Below are positions 27,123-35,461 of a stretch of DNA of 64,000 nucleotides, one piece after another. The stretch lies in the NCBI RefSeq assembly GCF_014284125.1, contig NZ_JACOFX010000018.1:52967-116966 (forward strand). The letters are read 5' to 3'. Each line of letters starts with the position of its first letter. Position 1 is the first letter of the stretch. Position numbers and translations under genes: made by a program. Source of the DNA: Undibacterium umbellatum. Its GTDB lineage: Bacteria > Pseudomonadota > Gammaproteobacteria > Burkholderiales > Burkholderiaceae_D. The notes below the pieces were generated by a model. The model searched no databases, was not told the origin of the DNA, and worked only from the letters and a program-made list of their open reading frames with translations.

Positions 27123-28680
27123 TCAATGCGCCCCACCCGCATCCACAGGCACAGCCGATTTCTTCGGCTTGGTCAGCCACACCAGACCTATCAGACCGAT
27201 GAACATATAAGCTGACAGCCAAAAAATATCCGTCGCTGCCATGGTGCTGGCCTGTATGCTGATAGTGCGGTCTATGATGGCGTAGGCGCCTTGTTCTGGT
27301 ATGCCTTGCTGCATCAACCCCTGCACGGTCTGTACAAAGTTTGGGTAGCTGCTGCCTGTATTTTCTGCGATCTGGGCATGGTGCAGGGTACTGCGACTAT
27401 CCAAGATGGTGGTCATGATGGAAGCTCACATGCCACCGCACATGATACGCACGAAATTGGACAAGCCCGAAGCTGCAGGGATTTTTTCTGGCGGCTGGCC
27501 GGACAAAATAATCGACGTCAGCGGGATAAAGAACATCGACATGGCCGCGCCCAGTGTCAATGTAGGGATCAACAGCGTATAGGTATCGACCTCGGTGTTA
27601 AAACGTGAGCGCAGGAAAAACACAATCGCAAAGCCCATGAAGGCAGCGGAGGTGACTTTTCTGGCTTCCACTTTGGGCAATATCTTGCCTATGATGAGTG
27701 ACAATAAAATCGCAAAGATGCCGACTGGTACCATGACCTTACCTGCTTCAGTTGCCGTGTAAGCCAGCTGAGTCTGCAACCACAGTGGCATGATGACGAG
27801 GCTACCGAAGAACAGGCCATAGCCTATGGAAATGGCGATCACACCAGCGTTCAAATTGAGCCCCTTGAACGGCGAGAGGTCAACCAAAGGATGATCCTGC
27901 CCCAGTTCCCAGACGATGAAATAAACCAGGCCTATGGCAGCAATCACCGTCAACAGGATGATCTCGCCAGAATGGAACCAGTCCAGTTCCTTGCCTTTGT
28001 CGAGCATGATTTGCAAAGCGCCCACCCCCAATCACCAACAAGAAGAGGCCGACCTTGTCGATAGGCAAGCTCTTGATAGCAGACTCACGTTTACCGTAGA
28101 TGGACCAGGTGGCCAAGGCGGTGAATAAACCTACCGGGATGTTGATATAGAAAAACCAGGGCCAGGAATAATTATCCGATATCCAGCCGCCCAGTAAAGG
28201 CTCCATGATGGGCGCGACCAGGGTGGTCACGCGCCATAGCGCCAGGGCCATTGAGCTTTTGGCGGGCGGATAACTCCCCAGCAATAAGGCCTGTTACAGT
28301 GGGATCATACAGCCAGCGACTGCACCTTGCAAAATACGGGCAGCAATCAGTATCTTAATATTCGGTGCCATGCAGCACAGCCACGACGAAATGACAAACA
28401 GCATGATGGACGACAGGAATAACCTGACCTGACCAAAACGGGTCGTCAACCAGCCCGTCAGCGACACCGAAATGGCGTTCGCCACCGCAAACGAGGCGAT
28501 AACCCAGGTGCCTTGCTGCGGCGAGACACCAAGGTTGCCAGAGATTGCCGGTATCGATACGTTGGCGATGGATGAATCCAGCACATTCATGAAAACCGCC
28601 AGCGATAGGGCCAGCGTGCCCATTACCAGCTGCCCACCTTTCAGTGGCGGATGCGGTGCCTGTGGACTTGGCGCACTCAT
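27123..28680 (-). pseudogene. emrB: DHA2-family MFS drug exporter EmrB, broken at three sites
   Basis: Joined across frames, the region encodes a normal 14-helix DHA2-type proton antiporter (NVLDSSIANVSIPAISGNLG, GWISDNYSWPWFFYINIPVG, ending SAVPVDAGGAH). Three lesions interrupt it. First, an in-frame TAA at 28294-28296 replaces the codon before QALLLGSYPP, and a TCA Ser is likely ancestral. Second, a one-base expansion of a G run near 28025-28029 shifts the frame between LLVIGVG and ALQIMLDKG. Third, a TGA at 27426-27428 sits where Gly is expected (CGGM-stop-ASIMTT). APIMEPLLGG also has Glu where the family has Gly. Each lesion needs only one base change, so decay looks recent. Its ATG still overlaps the emrA remnant stop. 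Confidence 0.9.
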
Positions 28681-28835
28681 TACATGCCCTTGGCTTTGGA
28701 TGTAGCTACAACCGCTTTGCTGTCTTTACTTGCAGGCAAATTCGCAGCGATGATCGCGGCAATGCGCTGGTCAGCTTCTTTACCGTTTTGTTCAAAAACA
28801 GCGGTCTGGTATGCCGGAGCGGTGCGTGCTGCAGC
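28680..28835 (-). pseudogene. emrA: C-terminal remnant of EmrA (HlyD-family adaptor)
   Basis: About 50 codons before the emrB start read PAYQTAVFEQNGKEADQRIA then AIIAANLPASKDSK, which fits the C-terminal end of EmrA/HlyD membrane-fusion proteins. The stop TAA shares its last base with the emrB ATG, as expected for translationally coupled emrAB. The remaining ~330 residues of EmrA, including its membrane anchor and coiled coil, are absent. Upstream sequence goes straight into a hairpin (28859-28893) and an unrelated lipoprotein gene. This is best read as a 5' deletion. Confidence 0.65.
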
Positions 28836-28858
28836 AGATATACAAGCTGATTGATTTT

Positions 28859-28893
28859 TTTGCAAGACCTGCTTTGCAGGCAGGTCTTGCAAA
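28859..28893. repeat. 14-bp inverted repeat at the emrA truncation edge
   Basis: TTTGCAAGACCTGC and GCAGGTCTTGCAAA are perfect inverted arms around a 7-nt loop. The T run precedes rather than follows the stem on the plus strand, and the minus-strand transcript would be followed by A residues, so it is not a standard intrinsic terminator for the lipoprotein gene at 28912. It may be a stabilising 3' stem or a deletion scar. Confidence 0.6.
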
Positions 28894-28911
28894 CTCAGTA
28901 GCGCTTTGAAA

Positions 28912-29514
28912 TCAGCGGACGATATGAGATTTCAGCTCTGGCGCTTCCATCAGGCTGCGTTGCAGCTTCAGGAGCACGTCTTCGGAAGCACGACGTCCTG
29001 TCAGATTGAAGTCCTTTTTAAACTCATCAAATTCTGCAGCGCCATTACCAGAAACTTTGGTTTCAAATATCAATTGGCCATTCTTGTCTGTTACTTTGCA
29101 AGTCAACTCTGTTGTGAACTTGGTCGGTGGCCAGGTCAAGGCACTTGGAGAAGACGAGTCAGTCTTGATTGTCGGTGTAATGATCATGGAGATATTATTC
29201 TTCGCCATCGTATCAGTGTCCGTGGTGGATTTTAAGCGCGTCACCTTGGTAAAGACATTGCTCAATACACGGTAAAAACCAGTTTCAATATCACGATAAG
29301 GTTGATACGTCACTTTATCACCGCCACCGCCGGGTGTCGTGACCACCAGACTGCTTTGTTCAGGCGTGATGATGTAAGCAACACTAGCATTGATTTGCTG
29401 GCCCTGGATAGGTGGGCCAAGTTTATCCGCATTAGGGGAAACAGAATATGGATGGGCACACGCGCTAAGAATAACTGCGGCGAATGCGATGGAAAAGAGT
29501 TTAGAAAAGCGCAT
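28912..29514 (-). CDS. Hypothetical lipoprotein
   Basis: The 200-residue product starts MRFSKLFSIAFAAVILSACA and has a lipobox LSAC (Cys19). The body is beta-rich (ASVAYIITPEQSSLVVTTPG, NNISMIITPTIKTDSSSPSA) and has a conserved-looking ELTCKVTDKNGQLIFETKVSG segment, suggesting an outer-membrane or periplasmic lipoprotein with a TolB-N or YajG-like fold. I do not recognise the family. ATG 29514 begins at the signal peptide; an upstream frame extension was rejected. It is 28 bases after the other lipoprotein gene and probably shares its operon. Confidence 0.7.
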   Translation of the reverse strand: MRFSKLFSIAFAAVILSACAHPYSVSPNADKLGPPIQGQQINASVAYIITPEQSSLVVTTPGGGGDKVTYQPYRDIETGFYRVLSNVFTKVTRLKSTTDTDTMAKNNISMIITPTIKTDSSSPSALTWPPTKFTTELTCKVTDKNGQLIFETKVSGNGAAEFDEFKKDFNLTGRRASEDVLLKLQRSLMEAPELKSHIVR

Positions 29515-29542
29515 GGATAGATTTATGTAAAGAGTAAAAAAA

Positions 29543-30103
29543 TTATTTGATTGCGTCAGCAAAAGCCTTGTCTTCATAAACCAGACCCAGCAGTTTTTGT
29601 ACCGCAAAGTTATATTCCTGAATGGCCTTGGGGATAGCTACGGCACCAGCAAAAGAAGAGGGAAATTCCTGTTTGACAAATTTCACCTGATCATAGGTCG
29701 TAGCACCATTGCGTTTGACGACAAAGCGTGCCTCGACGGTAACATAACCTACACTGAAGCCAGCAGCATCAATGTCATTCTTGAGCAAAACGCCTGACAC
29801 AGAGAGACTACCCGTTGGCGTATAACGGTTTGCCAGTGACAGTTCTTGCTTGATGGCCTCAGCCACGTACGCACCATAGGAATCACTGTATGGAGAGCTC
29901 ATAGAAGAGCCACGTATAGAAATTGGGTAGGTGTTTCCAGGTCCAGGTGTGGAGATAAACTGTCCCACACTGAGCTTGGTTTCACCACTGTTCTTCAAAG
30001 TTTGAACATTTTCGATGGAAACCGAATACTGTGGCGCCATCATGGAGCAACCCGTGCTCAGTGCAGCAATTCCCACGCAAGTGGCAAATTTCTTGATATG
30101 CAT
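29543..30103 (-). CDS. Hypothetical lipoprotein, first gene of a two-lipoprotein operon
   Basis: The 186-residue product has a signal peptide with lipobox STGC (Cys19), then a mature beta-rich domain. The sequence SVGQFISTPGPGNTYPISIRG and YGAYVAEAIKQELSLANRY resemble lipoproteins of the LptE/YajG size class, in which a short helix follows a beta layer. TGSLSVSGVLLKNDIDAAG continues the pattern. No enzymatic motif is visible. The downstream lipoprotein has a similar architecture (regular beta strands, then helical end), so the two may work together on the outer membrane. Function unknown. Confidence 0.7.
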   Translation of the reverse strand: MHIKKFATCVGIAALSTGCSMMAPQYSVSIENVQTLKNSGETKLSVGQFISTPGPGNTYPISIRGSSMSSPYSDSYGAYVAEAIKQELSLANRYTPTGSLSVSGVLLKNDIDAAGFSVGYVTVEARFVVKRNGATTYDQVKFVKQEFPSSFAGAVAIPKAIQEYNFAVQKLLGLVYEDKAFADAIK

Positions 30104-30694
30104 ATTTGCTCCAGAATTGATTGATTTGATACGGATCTGTCAACAGCCCCACCGCTTGGCAGACGGCTTGACGCAACGCAGCCGTTCGACAATTTTCTCT
30201 ATTATCAATGACACCAAGCAGGAAGCGACGAGAATCACTTATAGACAGAATTGGCAAAACTTACGGCACGATACCTCATAGACGCGCATCTATCAACACA
30301 AGCCTGCAGCTTTTTTTTGATTTTTCACGGAAACAATTTGCTTTTACGAAATCTGCTTTTTTTGCCCTTCTATCTGTTCAGACGCATCATATTTAGTCAT
30401 TGCGACCTACATTAATGCAATTGCCCGCGCGTATCTGTCCGTCTCGATTTTCGGCGCGCATGACGGCATAAACGCTACTCATCAAAAATGCTGCTAAACA
30501 TGCTCTGAATTCAAGTGTGTACTGCATAGTGGCAGCGATTTACAGTGCAGCAGCGTGATACATCAACAAATCTAAAATCAATCCTGAGTCAAACATGTCA
30601 GGCGTAGTGCTACAGAAACACCTGCCTTATCCTTGGTTGTTAAATGCAAACATATCCCGTATCGTTGCGGCATTACTTCACATCGCAAACAACC
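30104..30694. other. Intergenic region upstream of two divergent envelope genes
   Basis: This gap of 591 bases holds divergent promoters for the lipoprotein operon and the secreted protein at 30695. It is AT-rich, with T tracts near 30312-30325 and 30357-30363. No RNA, repeat or real gene was recognised. Confidence 0.4.
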
Positions 30695-31498
30695 ATGACG
30701 CTTTCACACCTTGCCACCATCCTCAGCTTTTGTCTGCTCTCCAGCACTGCTATCGCGGCGGATCTGGCTTTTAAAAAAATATCTGCCACTGAGTTCGAAC
30801 TGACGCTCACCAGCGACATCAGCCTGACTGTGGATCAGGCACAAGTCATGATGTCAGATCCGGCGTCAACCCTGTGTGCAGGCAAGATACCGCAATATGG
30901 TAAGTATAAATTTGCGGGATCAGAAAACCTGACAGCGCAAAAATCTGCTGAAAAAACACCGGTTTTCCATATGGTACAAATGTTGAGCTGTGTAGCTGAT
31001 TTGCCAACGCGTCCTAAAGGCGCCACTCCCACCGTCAGAAAAATAGACAGCGATCAAGAATTCAAACTCAAGATAGAAGGCAAGAAACTGACCACTGCCT
31101 ATCTGTCTGCCAAAGAAAACGCTTACTACGAAACCGCCTATAACATGCTTAGTCCAAGCATGAAAGCCACCATTAATCCAGAAGAGTGGCAAGCCCTCGC
31201 TACCGCTTACCAGGCAAAAATCGGTAAGCTGGTGTCACGTGATCTGTGGCGCGTCACCGTTTATGACAACCCTGTCAATTCATCACAGCCTGGCACCTAT
31301 ATCGCCGTAGACTATGAAACAAAACACAGCATTGCCCCGGTTACCTGCGGCTATGTGGTCTGGTTTCTGGCACCCGACAGTAAAAATCACTTCAGTCTTA
31401 TGCGTGAAGAATATGGCCATATTTCTGAAGACATCGTCAAATCAACGTCCGCCAGTGACATGGGAAAATTGGGCAAGCAGATGGGGTGTAAGACATAG
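30695..31498 (+). CDS. Hypothetical secreted protein with DUF4019-like C-terminus
   Basis: The chosen start gives 267 residues with a signal peptide MTLSHLATILSFCLLSSTAI ending at AIAA. The mature N-terminal half has paired cysteines (TLCAGKIP, MLSCVADL). The C-terminal half, with AYLSAKENAYYETAYNMLSP, ALATAYQAKIGKLVSRDLWR and TYIAVDYETKHS, follows the layout of DUF4019-type domains. It is probably periplasmic and of unknown role. An in-frame start at 30644 would add 17 residues before the signal peptide and is less likely. Confidence 0.65.
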   Translation: MTLSHLATILSFCLLSSTAIAADLAFKKISATEFELTLTSDISLTVDQAQVMMSDPASTLCAGKIPQYGKYKFAGSENLTAQKSAEKTPVFHMVQMLSCVADLPTRPKGATPTVRKIDSDQEFKLKIEGKKLTTAYLSAKENAYYETAYNMLSPSMKATINPEEWQALATAYQAKIGKLVSRDLWRVTVYDNPVNSSQPGTYIAVDYETKHSIAPVTCGYVVWFLAPDSKNHFSLMREEYGHISEDIVKSTSASDMGKLGKQMGCKT

Positions 31499-31735
31499 AT
31501 ACACGCCTGAAGATGCAGGTCGGATAAAGTATACCCGGATGAGAATAGTGAATACCGCTTGTTTTCCCGGCCAACTCCCATGCTATCAAGCACTTACTGC
31601 GCTTCTACCTTTTTTATGCAAAATTCAGTTTAGTAATTATCACGCACCAGCCACGGTGACAACCTTGCTGCTATATTGCATTATTGATTAACAAGTAACG
31701 CACTCTGAGCTTAGGTGTTCAAGTGCTGGACATGC

Positions 31736-32293
31736 ATGAACAAGAAATTACTGATACTCGATCTTGATGAAACCCTGATCTATGCGACTGAACAACAACT
31801 CGGCCATGAAGCTGATTTTCAGTTCTTTTCCTATCACGTCTATCTGCGTCCGCATGTGAGGGAATTCATCGCATTTTGCCTGGAACATTTTGAGTGCGCC
31901 GTCTGGACTTCTGCTTCGGAAGATTATGCCGCCATCATCGTCAGGCATTTGTTTGGCGAAGAACCGCCACTGAAATTTATCTGGGCCAGGCAGCGCTGTA
32001 CGCGCGTATTCAATCCTGAATATCAGGATTTTGAATGGGTCAAGAACCTGCAAAAAGTCAAACGCCGTGGTTACCGGCTTGAGCATATTATCATGCTGGA
32101 TGACACCCCAAAAAAACTCCGCCGCAATTATGGCAACCTGGTGCGCATCAATATGTTTGAAGGTGATATGCAAGACCGTGAACTCAAGCACGTCATGCTC
32201 TATCTGCAAGAACTGAAACTGGCAGAGAATATCCGCAAGATTGAAAAGCGTGGCTGGCGGCTACGCTTTACTGGAGACCCGCAACAAGCCTGA
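31736..32293 (+). CDS. FCP1/NLI-interacting-factor-like HAD phosphatase
   Basis: The 185-residue protein starts MNKKLLILDLDETLIYATE. DLDET gives the HAD nucleophile Asp9 and acid/base Asp11, and the residue spacing matches FCP1/SCP phosphatases. Other family marks are VYLRPHVREFIAFC, AVWTSASEDYA (motif II Thr/Ser), the motif III Lys region and IMLDDTPKKLRRNYGNLVRI. Known relatives dephosphorylate protein substrates; the bacterial substrate is unknown. The frame extends upstream to a GTG at 31715, but the ATG directly before the first strand fits better. Confidence 0.85.
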   Translation: MNKKLLILDLDETLIYATEQQLGHEADFQFFSYHVYLRPHVREFIAFCLEHFECAVWTSASEDYAAIIVRHLFGEEPPLKFIWARQRCTRVFNPEYQDFEWVKNLQKVKRRGYRLEHIIMLDDTPKKLRRNYGNLVRINMFEGDMQDRELKHVMLYLQELKLAENIRKIEKRGWRLRFTGDPQQA

Positions 32294-32338
32294 CCAATGC
32301 TGATGGCGCCGTGCACACCATAGGACATGATTCACTAT

Positions 32339-32863
32339 CTATGTGCTTTCATCTCCTTTATTCAAATTCGTCAGACTCCCTAGCCTGGCAAGGTCCTCGC
32401 CATCCAGTCGATAATGTAATCTTTCAACGACATGCGCCGCGCCCAGGCTTTCATAGAAATTCCGGGCCTTGTCGTTGTATGCCATGACATGCCAGTCCAT
32501 GCGCGCGCAGCCATTGTTGAGTGCATATCTGGCAGCCCATTGCATGAGTGCTTCTCCCACGCCTGTGCGCCGGGCGTTTGAGTGCACATACAATTCCTTG
32601 ATAAATAATTGTCCACTTTCTCCCGCCACAGGATTGACGAAAGAATGGAAAATCGTGATCGCGATCAAACCTGTGACCATGCCATCATCACGCATGGCAA
32701 CAGCAATGCGCACGGCTGAATCAGCGGCGAGCAGTTGCGACATGAAATGGGCTTTGACGACTTCACGCGTAGCAGCATGCGCGCCGTTGTAATGCGTGCC
32801 TATGTCGTGCAACAGATCTATCACCGACTCGTGTTGGGCCGCTTGCAGGAAGTCGATATGCAT
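32339..32863 (-). CDS. GNAT-family N-acetyltransferase
   Basis: The 174-residue product has the GNAT acetyl-CoA motif region: LFIKELYVHSNARRTGVGEA shows the R-x-x-G-x-G/A loop. A central strand, an ALNNGCARMDWHVMAYNDKA motif and a C-terminal NFYESLGAAHVVERLHYRLD follow, typical of amino-group acetyltransferases of the RimI/diamine type. The acceptor is unknown. The start is the first ATG at 32863 and gives a normal length. It lies between the FCP1-like gene, with which it converges, and the antiporter gene. Confidence 0.85.
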   Translation of the reverse strand: MHIDFLQAAQHESVIDLLHDIGTHYNGAHAATREVVKAHFMSQLLAADSAVRIAVAMRDDGMVTGLIAITIFHSFVNPVAGESGQLFIKELYVHSNARRTGVGEALMQWAARYALNNGCARMDWHVMAYNDKARNFYESLGAAHVVERLHYRLDGEDLARLGSLTNLNKGDEST

Positions 32864-32934
32864 AATATTTTTCTGACATTTTTATCTATTATGGTGCGCC
32901 AAACGCACCCTACAGGCTGATGTAAGCACCACCT

Positions 32935-34017
32935 TCACGGCACGATCGTGGTAAACAAATACACTGCAAAAATCACGCAATGGATAGTGCCCTGCATGAT
33001 GGTCGTGCGCCCTGTCCCCAGTGAGATGGTGGTAATCATCAGCGACAGTAACAGCAGGATCATGGACTTAGCATCCAGACCCAGTGTCAGTGACCAGCCT
33101 GTGCTCAGTGAAATAACCGCCACCACTGGTATCGTCAAGCCTATGCTGGCGAGCGCAGAACCGAGCGCCAGGTTGATACTGGTTTGCAGGCGGTTGGCGC
33201 GGGCCGCGCGGAAAGCTGCTACGCCTTCAGGCAGCAACACCACGATGGCGATGATGATACCCACCAGGGCCTGGGGGGCACCAGCCGCAGCGACAGCATG
33301 CTCCAGAGTGGGGGCCAGGGATTTCGCCAGCAACACGACTACGCCCAGGCACAGCATCAGCAAACCGGCACTGGTCCAGGCCACGGCATTACTGGGCAGG
33401 GCGGCATGCACCTCTTCATCAGCGACAGCTTCTTCAGGCAAAAAATAATCGCGGTGACGTACAGTTTGCACCAGTACAAAAGTGCCATACAAGACCAGCG
33501 AGACAATGGCAATGAAAGCCAGTTGACTGGGGCTGTAGACCGGCCCGTGCACAGTCGAAGTGAAATTTGGCAGAACCAAAGTCAGTACGGCCAGTGCCGC
33601 CAGCGTTGCCAGTGAAGTGCTGGCACCTTGCAAGCTGAAACTTTGCTCCTTGTGGAGGCTGGCACCAGCCAGCAAACACAGGCCGATAATGCCATTGAGA
33701 ATAATCATGATGGCAGCAAACACGGTATCACGCGCCAGGCCGGACGTGGCTTCACCACCTGCTAGCATCAGCGAGACGATCAGGGCAACTTCTATCAGCG
33801 TGACGGCCAGAGCCAGCAAGAGCGTGCCAAAGGGTTCGCCTATCTTGTGTGCAACCACCTCAGCATGATAGACAGCGGTCAGCACACCGCCAAACAAGGC
33901 AATGGTTAGCAGAACGACATATAGCTGTGCAGTAATCAACAAGCCGCCACCCAGAACAATCCAGGTAGCAAAAGGCATGATGATGGACCAGCGCGGCAAT
34001 GTGGCAGACTTAGTCAT
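32935..34017 (-). CDS. ChaA-like sodium/calcium-proton antiporter
   Basis: The 360-residue integral membrane protein has about 11 hydrophobic helices. The two CaCA-type acidic repeats are visible: EPFGTLLLALAVTLIEVALI early and VLLPEGVAAFRAARANRLQT late, each with a conserved Glu (VTLIEV and LLPEGV). This matches the ChaA/ionic transporter group that exchanges Ca2+ or Na+/K+ for protons across the inner membrane. A hydrophilic loop near 200-215 (FLPEEAVADEEVHA) lies between the halves. It is 42 bases after the phosphatase gene at 34060, but both are separate enough to have separate promoters. Confidence 0.88.
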   Translation of the reverse strand: MTKSATLPRWSIIMPFATWIVLGGGLLITAQLYVVLLTIALFGGVLTAVYHAEVVAHKIGEPFGTLLLALAVTLIEVALIVSLMLAGGEATSGLARDTVFAAIMIILNGIIGLCLLAGASLHKEQSFSLQGASTSLATLAALAVLTLVLPNFTSTVHGPVYSPSQLAFIAIVSLVLYGTFVLVQTVRHRDYFLPEEAVADEEVHAALPSNAVAWTSAGLLMLCLGVVVLLAKSLAPTLEHAVAAAGAPQALVGIIIAIVVLLPEGVAAFRAARANRLQTSINLALGSALASIGLTIPVVAVISLSTGWSLTLGLDAKSMILLLLSLMITTISLGTGRTTIMQGTIHCVIFAVYLFTTIVP

Positions 34018-34059
34018 GCTTGCTCCTCGTTGTTTCTGTCGGAAAGGATGTTAATGTCA

Positions 34060-34602
34060 TCATTGGCAGTTAGCATCGGTGCTACTGGCTTCAGCTACGT
34101 CATAACGACTTTGCACCATATACACACCCTGCGCTGTCGGGCGCAGTACCAGCATGTGGCTAAAACTGCTTTCACAAAATTCTTTCATGGCGGGCGCACC
34201 CAGAGCGCTGGCAATGGCAGGCACAGTATTGCTGTGCCCTACTACCAGCACCACGCCATTGCTGGCACGCACCGCAGCCACCACTTCATTGATATGCTCG
34301 GCACCGCGTTTTGCCCCCAGCACTTGCGGTGTGATGCCCCTGGCCTGCGCCAGCGGCAACGCGGTTTCACGCGTGCGTTTGAATTGGGTGGTGAAGATGT
34401 TGCTGACAGCACTGTGTTGCAAAGCTATTGCAAGGGCCTGCGCCCGCGCCTGGCCAAGTGCAGACAAGCTGGGGTCAGCCGGATTGTCCGCCGATTTTTC
34501 AGCATGGCGCACCAGGATAATCAAATCAGGCTCGGCTTGCACCGTGAAAGGTAACAACAAGGTGCAACACAAGGCAAACAAAACGGCGGTGGATTTTGGC
34601 AT
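34060..34602 (-). CDS. Secreted histidine phosphatase (SixA/phosphoglycerate-mutase superfamily)
   Basis: The 180-residue product has a signal peptide (MPKSTAVLFALCCTLLLPFT, cut near VQA) and starts with the catalytic motif LVRHAEKS (Arg32, His33). The second His motif is VVGHSNTVPAIA. The GNAT-free body has the AQALAIALQHS and TTQFKRTRETALPLAQARG segments of branch-2-like histidine phosphatases. It is probably periplasmic. The substrate is unknown. An ATG at 34602 is the natural start. Confidence 0.85.
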   Translation of the reverse strand: MPKSTAVLFALCCTLLLPFTVQAEPDLIILVRHAEKSADNPADPSLSALGQARAQALAIALQHSAVSNIFTTQFKRTRETALPLAQARGITPQVLGAKRGAEHINEVVAAVRASNGVVLVVGHSNTVPAIASALGAPAMKEFCESSFSHMLVLRPTAQGVYMVQSRYDVAEASSTDANCQ

Positions 34603-34707
34603 GGGTGGCTTCAGGCAAGGAAAATAGACAGTGACAATTCAGACCCGTGAATTTTACTACGTCAGCATGTTATGCTTGAGCTATCTGAAACAGGCAAGAA
34701 TATTTTC

Positions 34708-35286
34708 ATGAAATTACCTGGCAATAAAGCTCTTTTTGCGATCTCCCTACTTGCCGGTGCGCTGACGATTGTTGGCATGGCACTCTATTCGCGTCTGAAC
34801 ACGACTACCGCCGCTGCAGTAGCTCCTGCACCGACAACCCGCCATCTGCATGGGGATATCCGTGTCACGGAACAAATCACGCCGCAAAGTATTGCAGCAT
34901 TCAAGCAGCAAGGCATACAGTCGATTATCGCCATGCGCCCGGACGGCGAAGTAGCCGGCCAGCCAAGTGCAGCCGCTATCGAAAAAGAGGCGCAGGCTGC
35001 CGGGCTGAAGTTTACTTACATCCCCATACCGCATGGCGACATCCCGGATACCAGCGTGACTGCCTTGCAGCAAGCCCTGGCAAAAAACCAGGGCCAGATA
35101 TTACTCTATTGCCGCAGTGGCAGCCGCGCTGCCCGCACCTGGAGCCTGGTCGAAGCATCGCGTACTGGCGGCCTGGACGCCGCCACCATAATGGCCGCAG
35201 TCAAATCCGCCGGACTAAAGGCAGATGACCTCGAGGGCTTGATAAAAAAACGTATCGCTACCCGCGGTGATGGAGGTAAATCATGA
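34708..35286 (+). CDS. DUF442-type (beta-lactamase-hydrolase-like) phosphatase domain protein
   Basis: The 192-residue product begins MKLPGNKALFAISLLAGALT with one signal anchor (about 5-25). The catalytic part has SIAAFKQQGIQSIIAMRPDG and FTYIPIPHGDIPDTSVTALQ, then LLYCRSGSRAARTW, the CxxGxRA-type signature of the dual-specificity phosphatase-like DUF442 (TIGR01244) family, with Cys as nucleophile. It is probably active in the periplasm or at the membrane. Its stop overlaps the start of a 57-codon gene (ATGA). An in-frame extension upstream to 34672 was not used, because ATG 34708 fits the anchor. Confidence 0.8.
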   Translation: MKLPGNKALFAISLLAGALTIVGMALYSRLNTTTAAAVAPAPTTRHLHGDIRVTEQITPQSIAAFKQQGIQSIIAMRPDGEVAGQPSAAAIEKEAQAAGLKFTYIPIPHGDIPDTSVTALQQALAKNQGQILLYCRSGSRAARTWSLVEASRTGGLDAATIMAAVKSAGLKADDLEGLIKKRIATRGDGGKS

Positions 35287-35456
35287 GCGACAGCTCAACA
35301 TTATCACTGGATATTAATCAGCAAACAGTAACACAGCCATCTCTCACATTATGGCAAATTTTGTACAAAGCCCTGCTTGTTTTCGCTGGCCTGCTATTGG
35401 GAGCTTTGGCAGGCGTTTTCATTTGTTTATCTGCGGGCTGGATTGAGTTGTGTTGA
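35283..35456 (+). CDS. 57-residue single-pass membrane protein
   Basis: This short gene begins ATG at 35283, overlapping the DUF442 gene stop as ATGA, and ends TGA at 35456. It encodes MSDSSTLSLDINQQTVTQPS, then LTLWQILYKALLVFAGLLLG and ALAGVFICLSAGWIELC, so a soluble N-terminus of about 22 residues and one long membrane helix with a GxxxAxxG pattern. It lies 5 bases before the serine hydrolase ATG. The tight spacing suggests a three-gene operon, and the protein may be a small accessory subunit of one neighbour. No family recognised. Confidence 0.6.
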   Translation: MSDSSTLSLDINQQTVTQPSLTLWQILYKALLVFAGLLLGALAGVFICLSAGWIELC

Positions 35457-35461
35457 ATCTC

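Noticed and set aside
26905..27210. GTG-start plus-strand frame beginning like an antitoxin (ATHPGEIL)
   Set aside because: After eight residues nothing resembles HigA antitoxins, and the frame runs through a terminator hairpin.
27123..28680. Programmed frameshift or stop read-through in emrB
   Set aside because: Two separate stops plus a frame change, the missing emrA and a G-run expansion fit decay better than recoding.
28859..28893. Intrinsic terminator for the lipoprotein operon
   Set aside because: The minus-strand RNA after the stem is A-rich, not U-rich.
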